From the NCBI RefSeq assembly GCF_009495755.1, contig NZ_WIBJ01000031.1:479421-543420 (forward strand): a stretch of DNA of 64,000 nt, read 5' to 3'. Shown here piece after piece: positions 8,647 to 16,671 of the stretch (the first letter of the stretch is position 1; each line of letters begins with the position of its first letter). Under the pieces are notes generated by a model. It saw only the letters and a program-made list of their open reading frames with translations, was not told the DNA's origin and ran no database searches. Source of the DNA: Flavobacterium sp. LMO8. GTDB taxonomy: Bacteria; Bacteroidota; Bacteroidia; Flavobacteriales; Flavobacteriaceae. The position numbers and the translations under genes are program-made.

Positions 8647-8654
8647 TACTTTTG
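8647..8654 (+). promoter_or_regulatory. -7 promoter element of rlmN, abutting the start codon
   Basis: TACTTTTG is a full TAnnTTTG match and is followed by only CACC before the rlmN ATG at 8659. The expected transcription start falls on or within a few bases of the start codon, so the mRNA should be leaderless or nearly so. Confidence 0.7.
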
Positions 8655-8658
8655 CACC

Positions 8659-9699
8659 ATGCAAATCGAGAAAAAAGACATACGAGCACTTACCAAAGAA
8701 CAATTACGTAACTTCTTTGTTGCTAACGGAGACAAAGCTTTTCGCGGCAATCAAGTTTATGAATGGTTGTGGCAAAAGCGAGCGCACACTTTTGAAGATA
8801 TGACCAATGTGTCTAAAGAAACTCGAGCTATGTTAGAAGCTAATTTTGTAATCAATCACATTAAAGTTGATACGTTACAACGTAGTGAAGATGGTACCGT
8901 TAAAAATGCTGTTCGTTTGCATGATGATTTAATTGTAGAATCGGTTTTAATTCCAACTGAAACTCGAACTACTGCTTGTGTTTCTTCGCAAGTAGGTTGT
9001 AGTTTAGATTGTAATTTTTGTGCGACAGCGCGATTAAAACGTATGCGTAATTTGGAACCGGGAGAAATCTACGATCAAGTGGCTGCCATTGATAACGAAA
9101 GTCGTTTGTATTACGACCGACCGCTATCAAACATTGTTTTCATGGGAATGGGAGAGCCTTTGATGAATTATCCAAACGTGATGAAAGCGATTGATATGAT
9201 TACTTCAAATGAAGGTTTAGGAATGTCGCCAAAACGTATTACAGTTTCTACTTCTGGAATTCCGAAAATGATTAAGAAAATGGCAGATGATGAGGTGAAA
9301 TTTAAATTAGCGGTTTCCTTACATTCGGCGGTGGAGGAAATTCGTAACGAAATCATGCCGTTTACTAAAAACTTTCCGCTAACCGATTTGCGTGAGAGTT
9401 TAGAATATTGGTACAGAAAAACCAAAAGTAAAATTACTTACGAATATGTGGTTTGGAAAGGAATCAACGATGATAAAAAATCGATTGACGCTTTGGTGAA
9501 ATTTTGCAAATATGTACCATGTAAAGTGAATTTGATTGAGTACAATCCTATAGATGACGGCATGTTTCAACAAGCGTCGGAAGAAGCTACTAATGCTTAT
9601 ATTACGGCTTTAGAAAAAAACAATATTGTTGCTAAAGTTAGAAGAAGTCGAGGAAAAGATATTGATGCAGCTTGCGGACAATTGGCAAATAAATCTTAG
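8659..9699 (+). CDS. rlmN: Dual-specificity 23S rRNA A2503 / tRNA A37 C2-methyltransferase RlmN
   Basis: The 346-aa radical-SAM enzyme methylates C2 of adenine 2503 in 23S rRNA (and A37 in some tRNAs), which affects proofreading at the peptidyl-transferase centre. The [4Fe-4S] cluster ligands are C114, C118 and C121 (CSLDCNFC). The two mechanistic cysteines are C107 (TACVSS) and C339 (DIDAACGQL), the latter carrying the transient methyl group. Spacing matches the E. coli enzyme. Transcribed away from the toxin-antitoxin genes. The start is fixed by the adjoining promoter. Confidence 0.96.
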   Translation: MQIEKKDIRALTKEQLRNFFVANGDKAFRGNQVYEWLWQKRAHTFEDMTNVSKETRAMLEANFVINHIKVDTLQRSEDGTVKNAVRLHDDLIVESVLIPTETRTTACVSSQVGCSLDCNFCATARLKRMRNLEPGEIYDQVAAIDNESRLYYDRPLSNIVFMGMGEPLMNYPNVMKAIDMITSNEGLGMSPKRITVSTSGIPKMIKKMADDEVKFKLAVSLHSAVEEIRNEIMPFTKNFPLTDLRESLEYWYRKTKSKITYEYVVWKGINDDKKSIDALVKFCKYVPCKVNLIEYNPIDDGMFQQASEEATNAYITALEKNNIVAKVRRSRGKDIDAACGQLANKS

Positions 9700-9738
9700 T
9701 TTATTTTGTTATACTGAATCTGTTTCAGAATCTAATTT

Positions 9739-9769
9739 TTTGCCTATATCAATTGTTTTCGTACTTTTG
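9739..9769 (+). promoter_or_regulatory. Complete flavobacterial promoter of the polyprenyl synthase gene
   Basis: TTTG at 9739-9742, a 19-bp spacer, then TACTTTTG at 9762-9769. This is an ideal match to the Bacteroidota -33/-7 consensus, 8 bp before the ATG. Confidence 0.8.
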
Positions 9770-9777
9770 ATACCTCA

Positions 9778-10758
9778 ATGAAAATAACCGAACAAATAAA
9801 GCTACCCATCGCAAATGAAATGGAACTCTTTGAAGAGAAGTTTCGCGATTCCATGTCTTCAAAAGTGGCTTTATTAAACAGAATCACACATTATATTGTA
9901 AATCGAAAGGGAAAACAAATGCGACCAATGTTTGTTTTCTTAACCGCAAAAATGGTTTCAGGAGGTACTATTAATGAACGAACGTATCGAGGTGCTTCGG
10001 TTATTGAATTAATTCACACTGCAACTTTAGTACATGATGACGTAGTTGACGACAGTAACAAACGTCGTGGGTTTTTCTCTCTAAACGCACTTTGGAAAAA
10101 CAAAATTGCCGTTTTAGTGGGCGATTATTTGTTGTCAAAAGGATTGTTGCTTTCTATCGATAATAACGATTTCGATTTACTAAAAATCATTTCTGTTGCT
10201 GTTCGTGAAATGAGTGAAGGCGAATTACTTCAAATTGAAAAAGCGCGCAGATTAGACATCACCGAAGATATTTATTACGAAATCATCCGACAAAAAACAG
10301 CTACTTTAATTGCGGCTTGTTGTTCGCTTGGTGCATGTTCTGTTGCTCCAGAAGATAAAGTGATGGTCGAGAAAATGCGCAAATTCGGTGAACTTATCGG
10401 GATGGCGTTCCAAATCAAAGATGATTTATTCGATTACACCGATGACGCCATTGGTAAACCAACTGGAATTGACATCAAAGAGCAAAAAATGACTTTACCA
10501 TTGATTTACGCTTTGAATAATTGTTCCCCAAAAGAAAAAAGTTGGGTAATCAATTCGGTAAAAAACTACAACAAAGACAAAAAGCGCGTAAAAGAAGTGA
10601 TTCAATTTGTAAAAGACAAAAACGGATTAACGTACGCCGAAGAAAAAATGGTACAATTTCAACAAGAAGCACTTTCATTATTACAAGATTTCCCAACATC
10701 CACTTATAAAGATTCCCTTATTTTAATGGTAAATTACGTTATTGAAAGAAAAAAATAA
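9778..10758 (+). CDS. Trans-polyprenyl diphosphate synthase (IspA/IspB-type)
   Basis: The 326-aa protein has both Asp-rich prenyltransferase motifs: the first in LVHDDVVDDSNKRRG, the second in QIKDDLFDYTDD. It condenses isopentenyl diphosphate onto an allylic diphosphate. Length and sequence resemble the long-chain synthases that make the menaquinone side chain, but chain length cannot be read reliably here. It is a single gene with a complete promoter. The remnant of an unrelated gene lies downstream. Confidence 0.9.
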   Translation: MKITEQIKLPIANEMELFEEKFRDSMSSKVALLNRITHYIVNRKGKQMRPMFVFLTAKMVSGGTINERTYRGASVIELIHTATLVHDDVVDDSNKRRGFFSLNALWKNKIAVLVGDYLLSKGLLLSIDNNDFDLLKIISVAVREMSEGELLQIEKARRLDITEDIYYEIIRQKTATLIAACCSLGACSVAPEDKVMVEKMRKFGELIGMAFQIKDDLFDYTDDAIGKPTGIDIKEQKMTLPLIYALNNCSPKEKSWVINSVKNYNKDKKRVKEVIQFVKDKNGLTYAEEKMVQFQQEALSLLQDFPTSTYKDSLILMVNYVIERKK

Positions 10759-10790
10759 TTTTCTTTTTCCAAAATTTCTCCATTGATTTT

Positions 10791-10808
10791 GTCATTCCGA
10801 AGGAATCT
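10791..10808. repeat. Candidate dispersed repeat copy (GTCATTCCGAAGGAATCT)
   Basis: An 18-bp sequence with a short inverted core (ATTCCgaaGGAAT). It resembles interspersed GTCATTYCGAMGNARGGARAAATC-type repeats that I know from Flavobacteriaceae intergenic DNA. A related copy is at 25545. Copy number must be tested genome-wide. Confidence 0.45.
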
Positions 10809-10872
10809 TATAATTTTTAGTTGGTAGATAAAACCTTTTCAATTTCATTCTAGTCTTTTATTTGGGATATAA

Positions 10873-10974
10873 ATAATCTACTTATATGTTAAATATGACT
10901 TAAATCCGATGTTCAAGAACAATAATATTGATCAAAACAACGTTTCATTAGGAATACGCTTTGATTTTAATTAG
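10873..10974 (+). pseudogene. Relic of an outer-membrane beta-barrel gene (C-terminal end only)
   Basis: The frame reads IIYLYVKYDLNPMFKNNN, then IDQNNVSLGIRFDFN and TAG at 972-974 of this kilobase. Alternating aromatic and polar residues and the terminal ...LGIRFDFN are the signature of the last strands of a Bacteroidota outer-membrane protein. An in-frame TAA sits just upstream at 10870. No start, signal peptide or further homologous sequence is seen. It is best read as the 3' scar of a deleted gene. The terminator at 11003 was probably the terminator of that gene. Confidence 0.7.
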
Positions 10975-11002
10975 ATTTAGGGTTAAGTTAAGTTCTCTGT
11001 TT

Positions 11003-11036
11003 AAAAAAGCACTTCAGTTACATGAAGTGCTTTTTT
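11003..11036. terminator. Bidirectional-looking intrinsic terminator
   Basis: AAAAAAGCACTTCA, a 6-nt loop, and TGAAGTGCTTTTTT form a perfect 14-bp stem with A and T flanks. It lies 28 bp after the barrel-gene relic and shields dnaG from upstream transcription. Confidence 0.9.
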
Positions 11037-11051
11037 GTTTTTATAAGTTTT

Positions 11052-11084
11052 TTTGTAGATTAACTTTACAACTTTGTATCTTTG
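11052..11084 (+). promoter_or_regulatory. dnaG promoter
   Basis: TTTG (11052-11055), a 21-bp spacer, then TATCTTTG (11077-11084), followed 25 bp later by the TTG start of dnaG. Confidence 0.7.
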
Positions 11085-11109
11085 AAACTTTCCGAATTAA
11101 AATTGCAAT

Positions 11110-13086
11110 TTGATATCAAAAGACACCATAGAAAAAGTATTTGAAACCGCCCGAGTTGAGGAGGTAATTGGTGATTTTGTACAACTCAAACGCGCAGGAA
11201 GTAATTTGAAAGGATTGTCTCCGTTTGTAAATGAGAAATCGCCTTCATTTATGGTTTCTCCAGTAAAGCAAATTTGGAAAGATTTCTCCTCAGGAAAAGG
11301 TGGGAATGCTGTGACTTTCTTAATGGAACACGAACATTTTACGTATCCAGAAGCTATTAAATATTTAGCGGTAAAATATAATATTGAGATTGAAGAAACC
11401 GTTCAAACTGATGAAGATGTAGCGCAAGCCAATGAAAAGGAAAGTATGTATTTGGTTTCCGAATTCGCTCAGAAATATTTTCATTATACTTTATTGGAAA
11501 CCGAAGAAGGAAAAGCTATCGGATTGTCTTATTTTAAAGAACGTGGTTTTACTTCTGAAACAATTAAGAAATTCGGATTAGGATATTCGCCTGAAACTTG
11601 GGACGCTTTTACCAAAGAAGCACTTGGAAAAGGTTATAAATTAGAATATTTAAACAAAACCGGACTTTCCATTGTGAAAGAGGACAAGCAATTCGACCGA
11701 TTCAAAGGTCGTGTGATGTTTCCGATTCAGAGTATGAGTGGACGTGTTTTGGGTTTTGGAGGTCGTATTTTGACCAATGATAAAAAAGCTGCAAAATATC
11801 TGAATTCACCCGAAAGTGATATTTACCACAAGAGTAAAGTTTTATACGGAATTTTCCATGCAAAACAATCCATTGCCAAACTGAATAATTGTTATTTAGT
11901 GGAAGGTTATACCGATGTTATCCAAATGAATCAAGCTGGTATTGAAAATGTTGTAGCTTCTTCTGGAACTGCTTTAACTCCAGATCAAATTCGTTTAATT
12001 AATCGCTTAACGCCAAATATTACGGTGCTTTTTGATGGTGACGCAGCCGGACTTCGAGCTTCGATTCGAGGAATTGATTTGATTTTGGAAGCTGGAATGA
12101 ACGTAAAAGTTTGTACGTTTCCTGATGGAGATGACCCAGATAGTTTTGCTCGAAAAACGTCGTATGAAGATTTGCTATTGTATTTTGAAGAAAACGCCAA
12201 AGATTTCATTCAGTTCAAAGCTTCTTTATTGATGCAAGAAGCCAAGAATGATCCAATTAAAAAAGCAGATTTAATTCGTGATATGGTCATCAGTATTTCA
12301 AAAATTCCAGACCGAATTAAGCGTGAAGTGTATATTAAGGAATGTTCCCGAATCATGGATATTTCCGAAGATGTGCTTTTTAATACCTTAGCGCAATTAG
12401 TTAAGAAAGATTTATCAGAAGCTAACAAACAATATAAAGAGGAACAAAAAGCATTTGAAGTAGTTAAGAATGATGTTTCTCAACCTACAGCAAAAGTTGA
12501 TATTCAGTACGAATTAGAGCATAAAATCATCCAAATTTTATTGTTGTACGGAGATAAAGAAGTTACTTTTGAAGACACTATTTTAGCTCAAAATGAAGAT
12601 GGCGAAATGGTTGGGGTAAAAGAACAAAATAACTATAAAGTATACCAACGTATTTATCTGAGTTTGCAAGAAGATGAGGTAGAATTGGCTAATCCAGTTT
12701 TCAAAGCAATTTATAACCATTTGATTGCTTATTTTAATGAAAATGAAGTTTTTGAATTAGATAAATATTTGATGTATCTTCCAGAAGAATTAGCACAAGA
12801 AGTTACGACAGTTCTTATGAATGAAGAACGCGAAGTGCTACATAACTGGGAAGTACAACAAATTTACGTAAAACAAAAAGAAGCTACTATAAGTCAATAC
12901 GTTACCGAAACAATTATTACATTGCGGTGGTATTTGGTCAATAATATAATTGACGATTTGAAAAATAATCTTTCTAAAGAGGAACAATCTGATAATTCAG
13001 ATACATTAGAAATGGTTATGGCCTATTTAGGACTTACACATGTTTTTTCCCAAAACTTAGGGCGAGTTTTGTCAAGATACAATTAA
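11110..13086 (+). CDS. dnaG: DNA primase DnaG lacking the zinc-finger ligands
   Basis: The 658-aa primase synthesises RNA primers at the replication fork. The N-terminal CHC2-like domain is recognisable (GLSPFVNEKSPSF ... KQIWKDFSSGKGG), but all four zinc ligands of E. coli DnaG (C40, H43, C61, C64) are replaced, by S37, V40, D58 and S61. The TOPRIM domain is intact (EGYTD near residue 265, DGDAAG near 309). The C-terminal third is the helicase-interaction part. The start is TTG at 11110, because family proteins begin MISK-x-TI and no ATG fits. The gene ends 4 bp inside the convergent regulator gene. Confidence 0.95.
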   Translation: MISKDTIEKVFETARVEEVIGDFVQLKRAGSNLKGLSPFVNEKSPSFMVSPVKQIWKDFSSGKGGNAVTFLMEHEHFTYPEAIKYLAVKYNIEIEETVQTDEDVAQANEKESMYLVSEFAQKYFHYTLLETEEGKAIGLSYFKERGFTSETIKKFGLGYSPETWDAFTKEALGKGYKLEYLNKTGLSIVKEDKQFDRFKGRVMFPIQSMSGRVLGFGGRILTNDKKAAKYLNSPESDIYHKSKVLYGIFHAKQSIAKLNNCYLVEGYTDVIQMNQAGIENVVASSGTALTPDQIRLINRLTPNITVLFDGDAAGLRASIRGIDLILEAGMNVKVCTFPDGDDPDSFARKTSYEDLLLYFEENAKDFIQFKASLLMQEAKNDPIKKADLIRDMVISISKIPDRIKREVYIKECSRIMDISEDVLFNTLAQLVKKDLSEANKQYKEEQKAFEVVKNDVSQPTAKVDIQYELEHKIIQILLLYGDKEVTFEDTILAQNEDGEMVGVKEQNNYKVYQRIYLSLQEDEVELANPVFKAIYNHLIAYFNENEVFELDKYLMYLPEELAQEVTTVLMNEEREVLHNWEVQQIYVKQKEATISQYVTETIITLRWYLVNNIIDDLKNNLSKEEQSDNSDTLEMVMAYLGLTHVFSQNLGRVLSRYN

Positions 13087-13712
13087 ATTATATCTAAGTC
13101 TTTTGCTTTTTTCAACAAGTCTACTAAATTAGTAACGTTTAATTTGGCTAGTAAACGCAATTTATAAGTACTGATTGTTTTTTCATCTAGACCTAAAATT
13201 TGAGCTACTTCTTTATTTTTCTTGCCATCATTAAGGTAACGAAGTACTTCAATTTCTCTGGTAGATAATTTTTTAAACAAGCGTTCCGATTTTTTTCCTT
13301 TGCTCAGCATTTCGATACTTTTTTTAACCGTTTCGCTGAAAACAATTTTACCTTCTGAAACTTTTGAAATAGCGTTTTCTAACTCTTTTAAATCACTATT
13401 TTTAGAAATATATGCCGAAACTCCAGCTTTAATTGCAGTTGGGGCATACATTTGCTCGGTTACTGAAGTGAAAAGGATTATTTTAGTTTCAGGGAAATCT
13501 TTTAAAAGACTTTTAATATCTCTAATGCTAGATAATCCTGATAATTCTATATCTAAAAGCAATATGTTGCATCTTTTTTCATCTAAAATTGTAAGTAAAG
13601 ATTCTAAATTTTTAGCCGATGCAATAATTTCCATTCTGTTATTATTATGAAAATAAGATTGTAATCCTTGGATTACAACGGGTAAACTGTCTGCAATACA
13701 TATTTTAATCAT
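13083..13712 (-). CDS. Orphan NarL/FixJ-type response regulator
   Basis: The 209-aa protein has a receiver domain (residues 1-120) with phospho-acceptor D54, D8 of the acidic pocket, T81 and K103. The second acidic pocket residue is Ser9. A LuxR/NarL helix-turn-helix follows at about 145-205 (LSTREIEVLRYLNDGKKNKEVAQILGL). It should bind DNA when phosphorylated. No histidine kinase is encoded nearby. A TAACTTTG promoter element lies upstream on the minus strand (13747-13754). Target genes are unknown. Confidence 0.9.
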   Translation of the reverse strand: MIKICIADSLPVVIQGLQSYFHNNNRMEIIASAKNLESLLTILDEKRCNILLLDIELSGLSSIRDIKSLLKDFPETKIILFTSVTEQMYAPTAIKAGVSAYISKNSDLKELENAISKVSEGKIVFSETVKKSIEMLSKGKKSERLFKKLSTREIEVLRYLNDGKKNKEVAQILGLDEKTISTYKLRLLAKLNVTNLVDLLKKAKDLDII

Positions 13713-13792
13713 AACTAAAAAATTAAATTACACCTTGATTTACTTTCAAAGTTACTAAAAAAAATGTAATTACTTGTTAATTAGTATAAATA

Positions 13793-14599
13793 TTATTTTA
13801 ATCCAAATGGTATTTTACATATAGGAATTGGATTCATTTTGTGTTGATTAATCGTATTTAACCTTTTGAAGATATTAAAAACTTCGGCTTCTCTTCCTGA
13901 AAAATCTTCCAAGGTTTTTCCGTTTTCCATTTGAATCATGGCCCATTCTAATTCATCATAATTAGCGCCTATTTGATCTTCATCGCTTCTGTCATCTCCA
14001 AATAAGCCATCTGTTGGTTTAGCTTTCAAGATGCTTTCTGGGACTTTTAAATATTCGGCAAGCAATCGTACTTCGCTTTTTACTAAATCTGCAATCGGAC
14101 TAACATCAACGCCACCGTCGCCATATTTTGTAAAAAAACCTACGCCAAAATCTTCTACTTTATTTCCTGTTCCAGCTACCAATAATCCATGAATTCCAGC
14201 AAAATAATACAAAGTGGTCATTCGTAAACGCGCACGCGTATTGGCTAAAGATAAATTCAAAACGGCTTCATTTTCTGATGAAGGAACTTGATTTTTAAAT
14301 GTTTCAAATACGGGAGTTAAATCGGCTCTTTCGTTAAAAACATTTGGGAAACGTTTTTTTAATTGATCAATATGCTCGTTAGCTCTATTCACATGACTTT
14401 CCGCTTGATGTATTGGCATTTCCACACATAAAGTGGGTAAACCAGTTTGCGCGCAAAGTGTAGAAGTTAATGCACTATCAATTCCGCCCGAGATTCCCAC
14501 AACAAAACCCTTTACTTTTGCGTTAGTAGCATAATCGAGTAACCATTTTACGATATGTTGATTGATTTTTTCGGCTTGAAAGGTGGTAGAATTTGTCAT
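13793..14599 (-). CDS. nadE: Ammonia-dependent NAD(+) synthase
   Basis: The protein of about 268 aa adenylates and amidates nicotinic acid adenine dinucleotide in the last step of NAD synthesis. It has the PP-loop motif GISGGIDSALTSTL and the segment GTGNKVEDFGVGFFTKYGDGGVDVSPIADL. There is no N-terminal nitrilase (glutaminase) domain, so free ammonia is the expected nitrogen donor. I chose the ATG at 14599 because it gives the family-like start MTNSTTFQAEKI. The 14 upstream in-frame codons run into the divergent gldB promoter region. Confidence 0.94.
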   Translation of the reverse strand: MTNSTTFQAEKINQHIVKWLLDYATNAKVKGFVVGISGGIDSALTSTLCAQTGLPTLCVEMPIHQAESHVNRANEHIDQLKKRFPNVFNERADLTPVFETFKNQVPSSENEAVLNLSLANTRARLRMTTLYYFAGIHGLLVAGTGNKVEDFGVGFFTKYGDGGVDVSPIADLVKSEVRLLAEYLKVPESILKAKPTDGLFGDDRSDEDQIGANYDELEWAMIQMENGKTLEDFSGREAEVFNIFKRLNTINQHKMNPIPICKIPFGLK

Positions 14600-14630
14600 T
14601 TTTTTATGAAAATTTATTAGTCGATAACTG

Positions 14631-14638
14631 TATATTTG
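14631..14638 (+). promoter_or_regulatory. -7 promoter element of gldBC
   Basis: TATATTTG matches TAnnTTTG and lies 42 bp before gldB, in the 81-bp divergent spacer with nadE. Confidence 0.6.
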
Positions 14639-14680
14639 CAAACCAAATTAGTTTTGATAAAAATATAAAAAATACGCTAT

Positions 14681-15643
14681 ATGAAGCAATTATTATTTGT
14701 CCTTGTTGCGATTACTTTATTTTCATGTAAAGATGATAATAAGGTGGAAGAAGCGGTCGCTAATATTCCAATTGAATTTAAAGTAGAACGTTTTGATCAA
14801 ATCTTTTACCAATCAAAACCAGAGGATTTAAATAAGATTAAAGCGCAATATCCTTTCTTTTTTCCTGCTGGAAACCCAGATTCTATTTGGGTAAACAAAC
14901 TAAAAAATCCGTTGTTAAAAGAGTTGTACAAAGAAGTGCAAATGAAATACGCAACTTTAGGTCCAGTTGAAGCAGATATGGAGAAAATGTTTGCTTACGT
15001 GCAATATTATTTCCCAAAATATAAAACACCTCGAGTTATTACTTTAATTAATGAAGTAGATACTGAAGCTAAAGCGTTTTATGTAGATACGTTAGCTTTA
15101 GTTTCTTTAGATTGTTATTTAGGAAAAGATCATCGTTTTTATGTAGATTTTCCAGAATTTAAGAAGACAGAATTAGAAGAAAATCAAATCTTACCTAATT
15201 TAGTTTCAACTTTTTGTTATGGAAAAATTGCACCTCCAACAGATAGAACATTGCTTTCTGCTATGATTTATTATGGAAAAGAACTGTATGTAAAAGACAA
15301 ATTGATTCCGTTTTATTCCGATGCTGTAAAAATTGGTTATACCGAAACTCAGTTGCAATTTTGTCAAGCAAACGAATATTACATGTGGAGTAATCTGGTA
15401 GAAAATAAGCTATTATTCGATTCTAACCCTAAGAACGAATTGCGATTCATTAAACCAGCACCATTTACTAAATTTTATTTAGAAATCGATAATCAAACAC
15501 CAGGAAGAGTAGGGCAATGGTTAGGTTGGCAAATCGTAAGAAGTTATATGGAAAACAACGATGATGTAACTTTAGAGCAATTATTAGCAATGGATGCCAA
15601 ATCCATCTTCGGCAATTCAAAATACAAACCAAAGAAGCAATAA
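14681..15643 (+). CDS. gldB: Gliding motility lipoprotein GldB
   Basis: The 320-aa lipoprotein has the lipobox LFSC with Cys16 as the expected acylation site. The sequence IPIEFKVERFDQIFYQSKPEDLNKIKAQYPFFFP and the later PGRVGQWLGWQIVRSYMENN are typical of GldB, which Flavobacterium requires for gliding and which lies with gldC. It is anchored in the cell envelope. Its molecular activity is not established. It is followed by gldC after 2 bp and transcribed divergently from nadE. Confidence 0.95.
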   Translation: MKQLLFVLVAITLFSCKDDNKVEEAVANIPIEFKVERFDQIFYQSKPEDLNKIKAQYPFFFPAGNPDSIWVNKLKNPLLKELYKEVQMKYATLGPVEADMEKMFAYVQYYFPKYKTPRVITLINEVDTEAKAFYVDTLALVSLDCYLGKDHRFYVDFPEFKKTELEENQILPNLVSTFCYGKIAPPTDRTLLSAMIYYGKELYVKDKLIPFYSDAVKIGYTETQLQFCQANEYYMWSNLVENKLLFDSNPKNELRFIKPAPFTKFYLEIDNQTPGRVGQWLGWQIVRSYMENNDDVTLEQLLAMDAKSIFGNSKYKPKKQ

Positions 15644-15645
15644 AT

Positions 15646-15972
15646 ATGAAAACATCAGATATAAAAATCACCGTAGGTTTAGACGAAAATAACGTTCCTG
15701 ATACATTATTATGGACGGCACAAGATGGTGGAATTGAGCAAGAAGAAGCAAAAGCATTATTGTTGTCTGTTTGGGATAGCAAAGCAAAAGAAACACTTCG
15801 TATTGATTTATGGACAAAAGATATGCCTGTAGATGAAATGAAACAATTCTTTCATCAAACTTTAGTAGCAATGGCAGATACATTTCAACGTGCCACTGCT
15901 GACGAAAAAATGTCGGATACGATGCGCGATTTTTGTGATTACTTCGCCGAAAAAATGGATTTAAAAGCATAA
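15646..15972 (+). CDS. gldC: Gliding motility protein GldC
   Basis: The 108-aa soluble protein begins MKTSDIKITVGLDENNVPDTLLWTA, as GldC does, and its usual partner gldB lies immediately upstream. GldC enhances gliding in Flavobacterium and probably folds as a single small domain. It has no signal peptide. A terminator follows at once. Confidence 0.95.
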   Translation: MKTSDIKITVGLDENNVPDTLLWTAQDGGIEQEEAKALLLSVWDSKAKETLRIDLWTKDMPVDEMKQFFHQTLVAMADTFQRATADEKMSDTMRDFCDYFAEKMDLKA

Positions 15973-16000
15973 AAAAGTCGCTAGAAATAGCGACTTTTTA
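15971..16000. terminator. Bidirectional terminator between gldC and engB
   Basis: AAAAAGTCGCTA, a short loop, and TAGCGACTTTTT form a strong stem with A and T tracts on both sides. It serves both converging genes. Confidence 0.9.
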
Positions 16001-16014
16001 ATTTTGTTTGTTTT

Positions 16015-16635
16015 TTAAACAAATCCATTATCTTTAAAAATATCTTCATTAATCTGACCGATATACTCTAGAATCCCTTCTTTTCCTTTAGCTTCTAAAG
16101 ATGAAGTAACAAAATAAGGAGGCATTTCGGCCCAATCACCAGCTAACAATTGTTTCTTGTAAGCTTCTACATGATTGTTTACTTTGTTTTTTCCAAGTTT
16201 ATCTGATTTGGTAAAAATAATCGCAAACGGAATTTCGCTTTCGCCTAAATATTCCATGAATTCTAAATCAATTTTTTGAGCCTCTAACCGGATGTCAATT
16301 AATACAAAGGCGCAAACTAATTGTTCTCTTTGCTCAAAATAATCCATAATAAATTGTTGGAAAACGGCTTTAGTTTTCTTAGAAACTCGCGCATAACCAT
16401 AACCAGGTAAATCCACTAAAAACCAATTGTTGTTGATTTTAAAGTGATTGATCAACTGCGTTTTTCCTGGTTTTGACGATGTTTTTGCCAAATTTTTATG
16501 ATTCGTCAACATGTTAATCAATGAAGATTTTCCTACATTGGAACGACCAATAAATGCGTATTCAGGTAAGCGGTCTTTCGGACACTTATCTACTTCTGAA
16601 TTACTAATTACGAATTCGGCGGTATTAATTTTCAT
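16015..16635 (-). CDS. engB: Ribosome-biogenesis GTPase EngB/YsxC/YihA
   Basis: The 206-aa protein has the Walker A/G1 motif GRSNVGKSSL, G3 DLPGYGYA and G4 TKSDK in the order and spacing of the EngB family, and the usual full length. This essential GTPase takes part in late assembly of the 50S subunit. It is downstream of the hydrolase gene, separated by a stem-loop, so it may have its own promoter in the 36-bp gap or depend on read-through. Confidence 0.95.
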   Translation of the reverse strand: MKINTAEFVISNSEVDKCPKDRLPEYAFIGRSNVGKSSLINMLTNHKNLAKTSSKPGKTQLINHFKINNNWFLVDLPGYGYARVSKKTKAVFQQFIMDYFEQREQLVCAFVLIDIRLEAQKIDLEFMEYLGESEIPFAIIFTKSDKLGKNKVNNHVEAYKKQLLAGDWAEMPPYFVTSSLEAKGKEGILEYIGQINEDIFKDNGFV

Positions 16636-16651
16636 ATGCTATAAAATAAAA

Positions 16652-16668
16652 TTCCCCAAAAAGGGGAA
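16652..16668 (-). terminator. Stem-loop between the alpha/beta hydrolase gene and engB
   Basis: TTCCCC-AAAAA-GGGGAA. On the minus strand it is followed by TTTATTTTAT. It may be a weak terminator or attenuator in front of engB. Confidence 0.6.
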
Positions 16669-16671
16669 CTA

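Larger units (their letters stand above)
10759..11109. other. 351-bp spacer between the prenyl synthase gene and dnaG
   Basis: Contains, in order, a candidate dispersed repeat (10791-10808), the barrel-gene relic (10873-10974), an intrinsic terminator (11003-11036) and the dnaG promoter (11052-11084). No intact gene or structured RNA was seen. Confidence 0.7.

Noticed and set aside
8572..8703. Longer antitoxin starting at 8646 or 8703
   Set aside because: The extension overlaps the rlmN promoter and start region and lies upstream of the antitoxin's own TATTTTTG element.
15668..15970. 100-codon frame opposite gldC
   Set aside because: It is a shadow of gldC on the other strand, without start signals or recognisable sequence.
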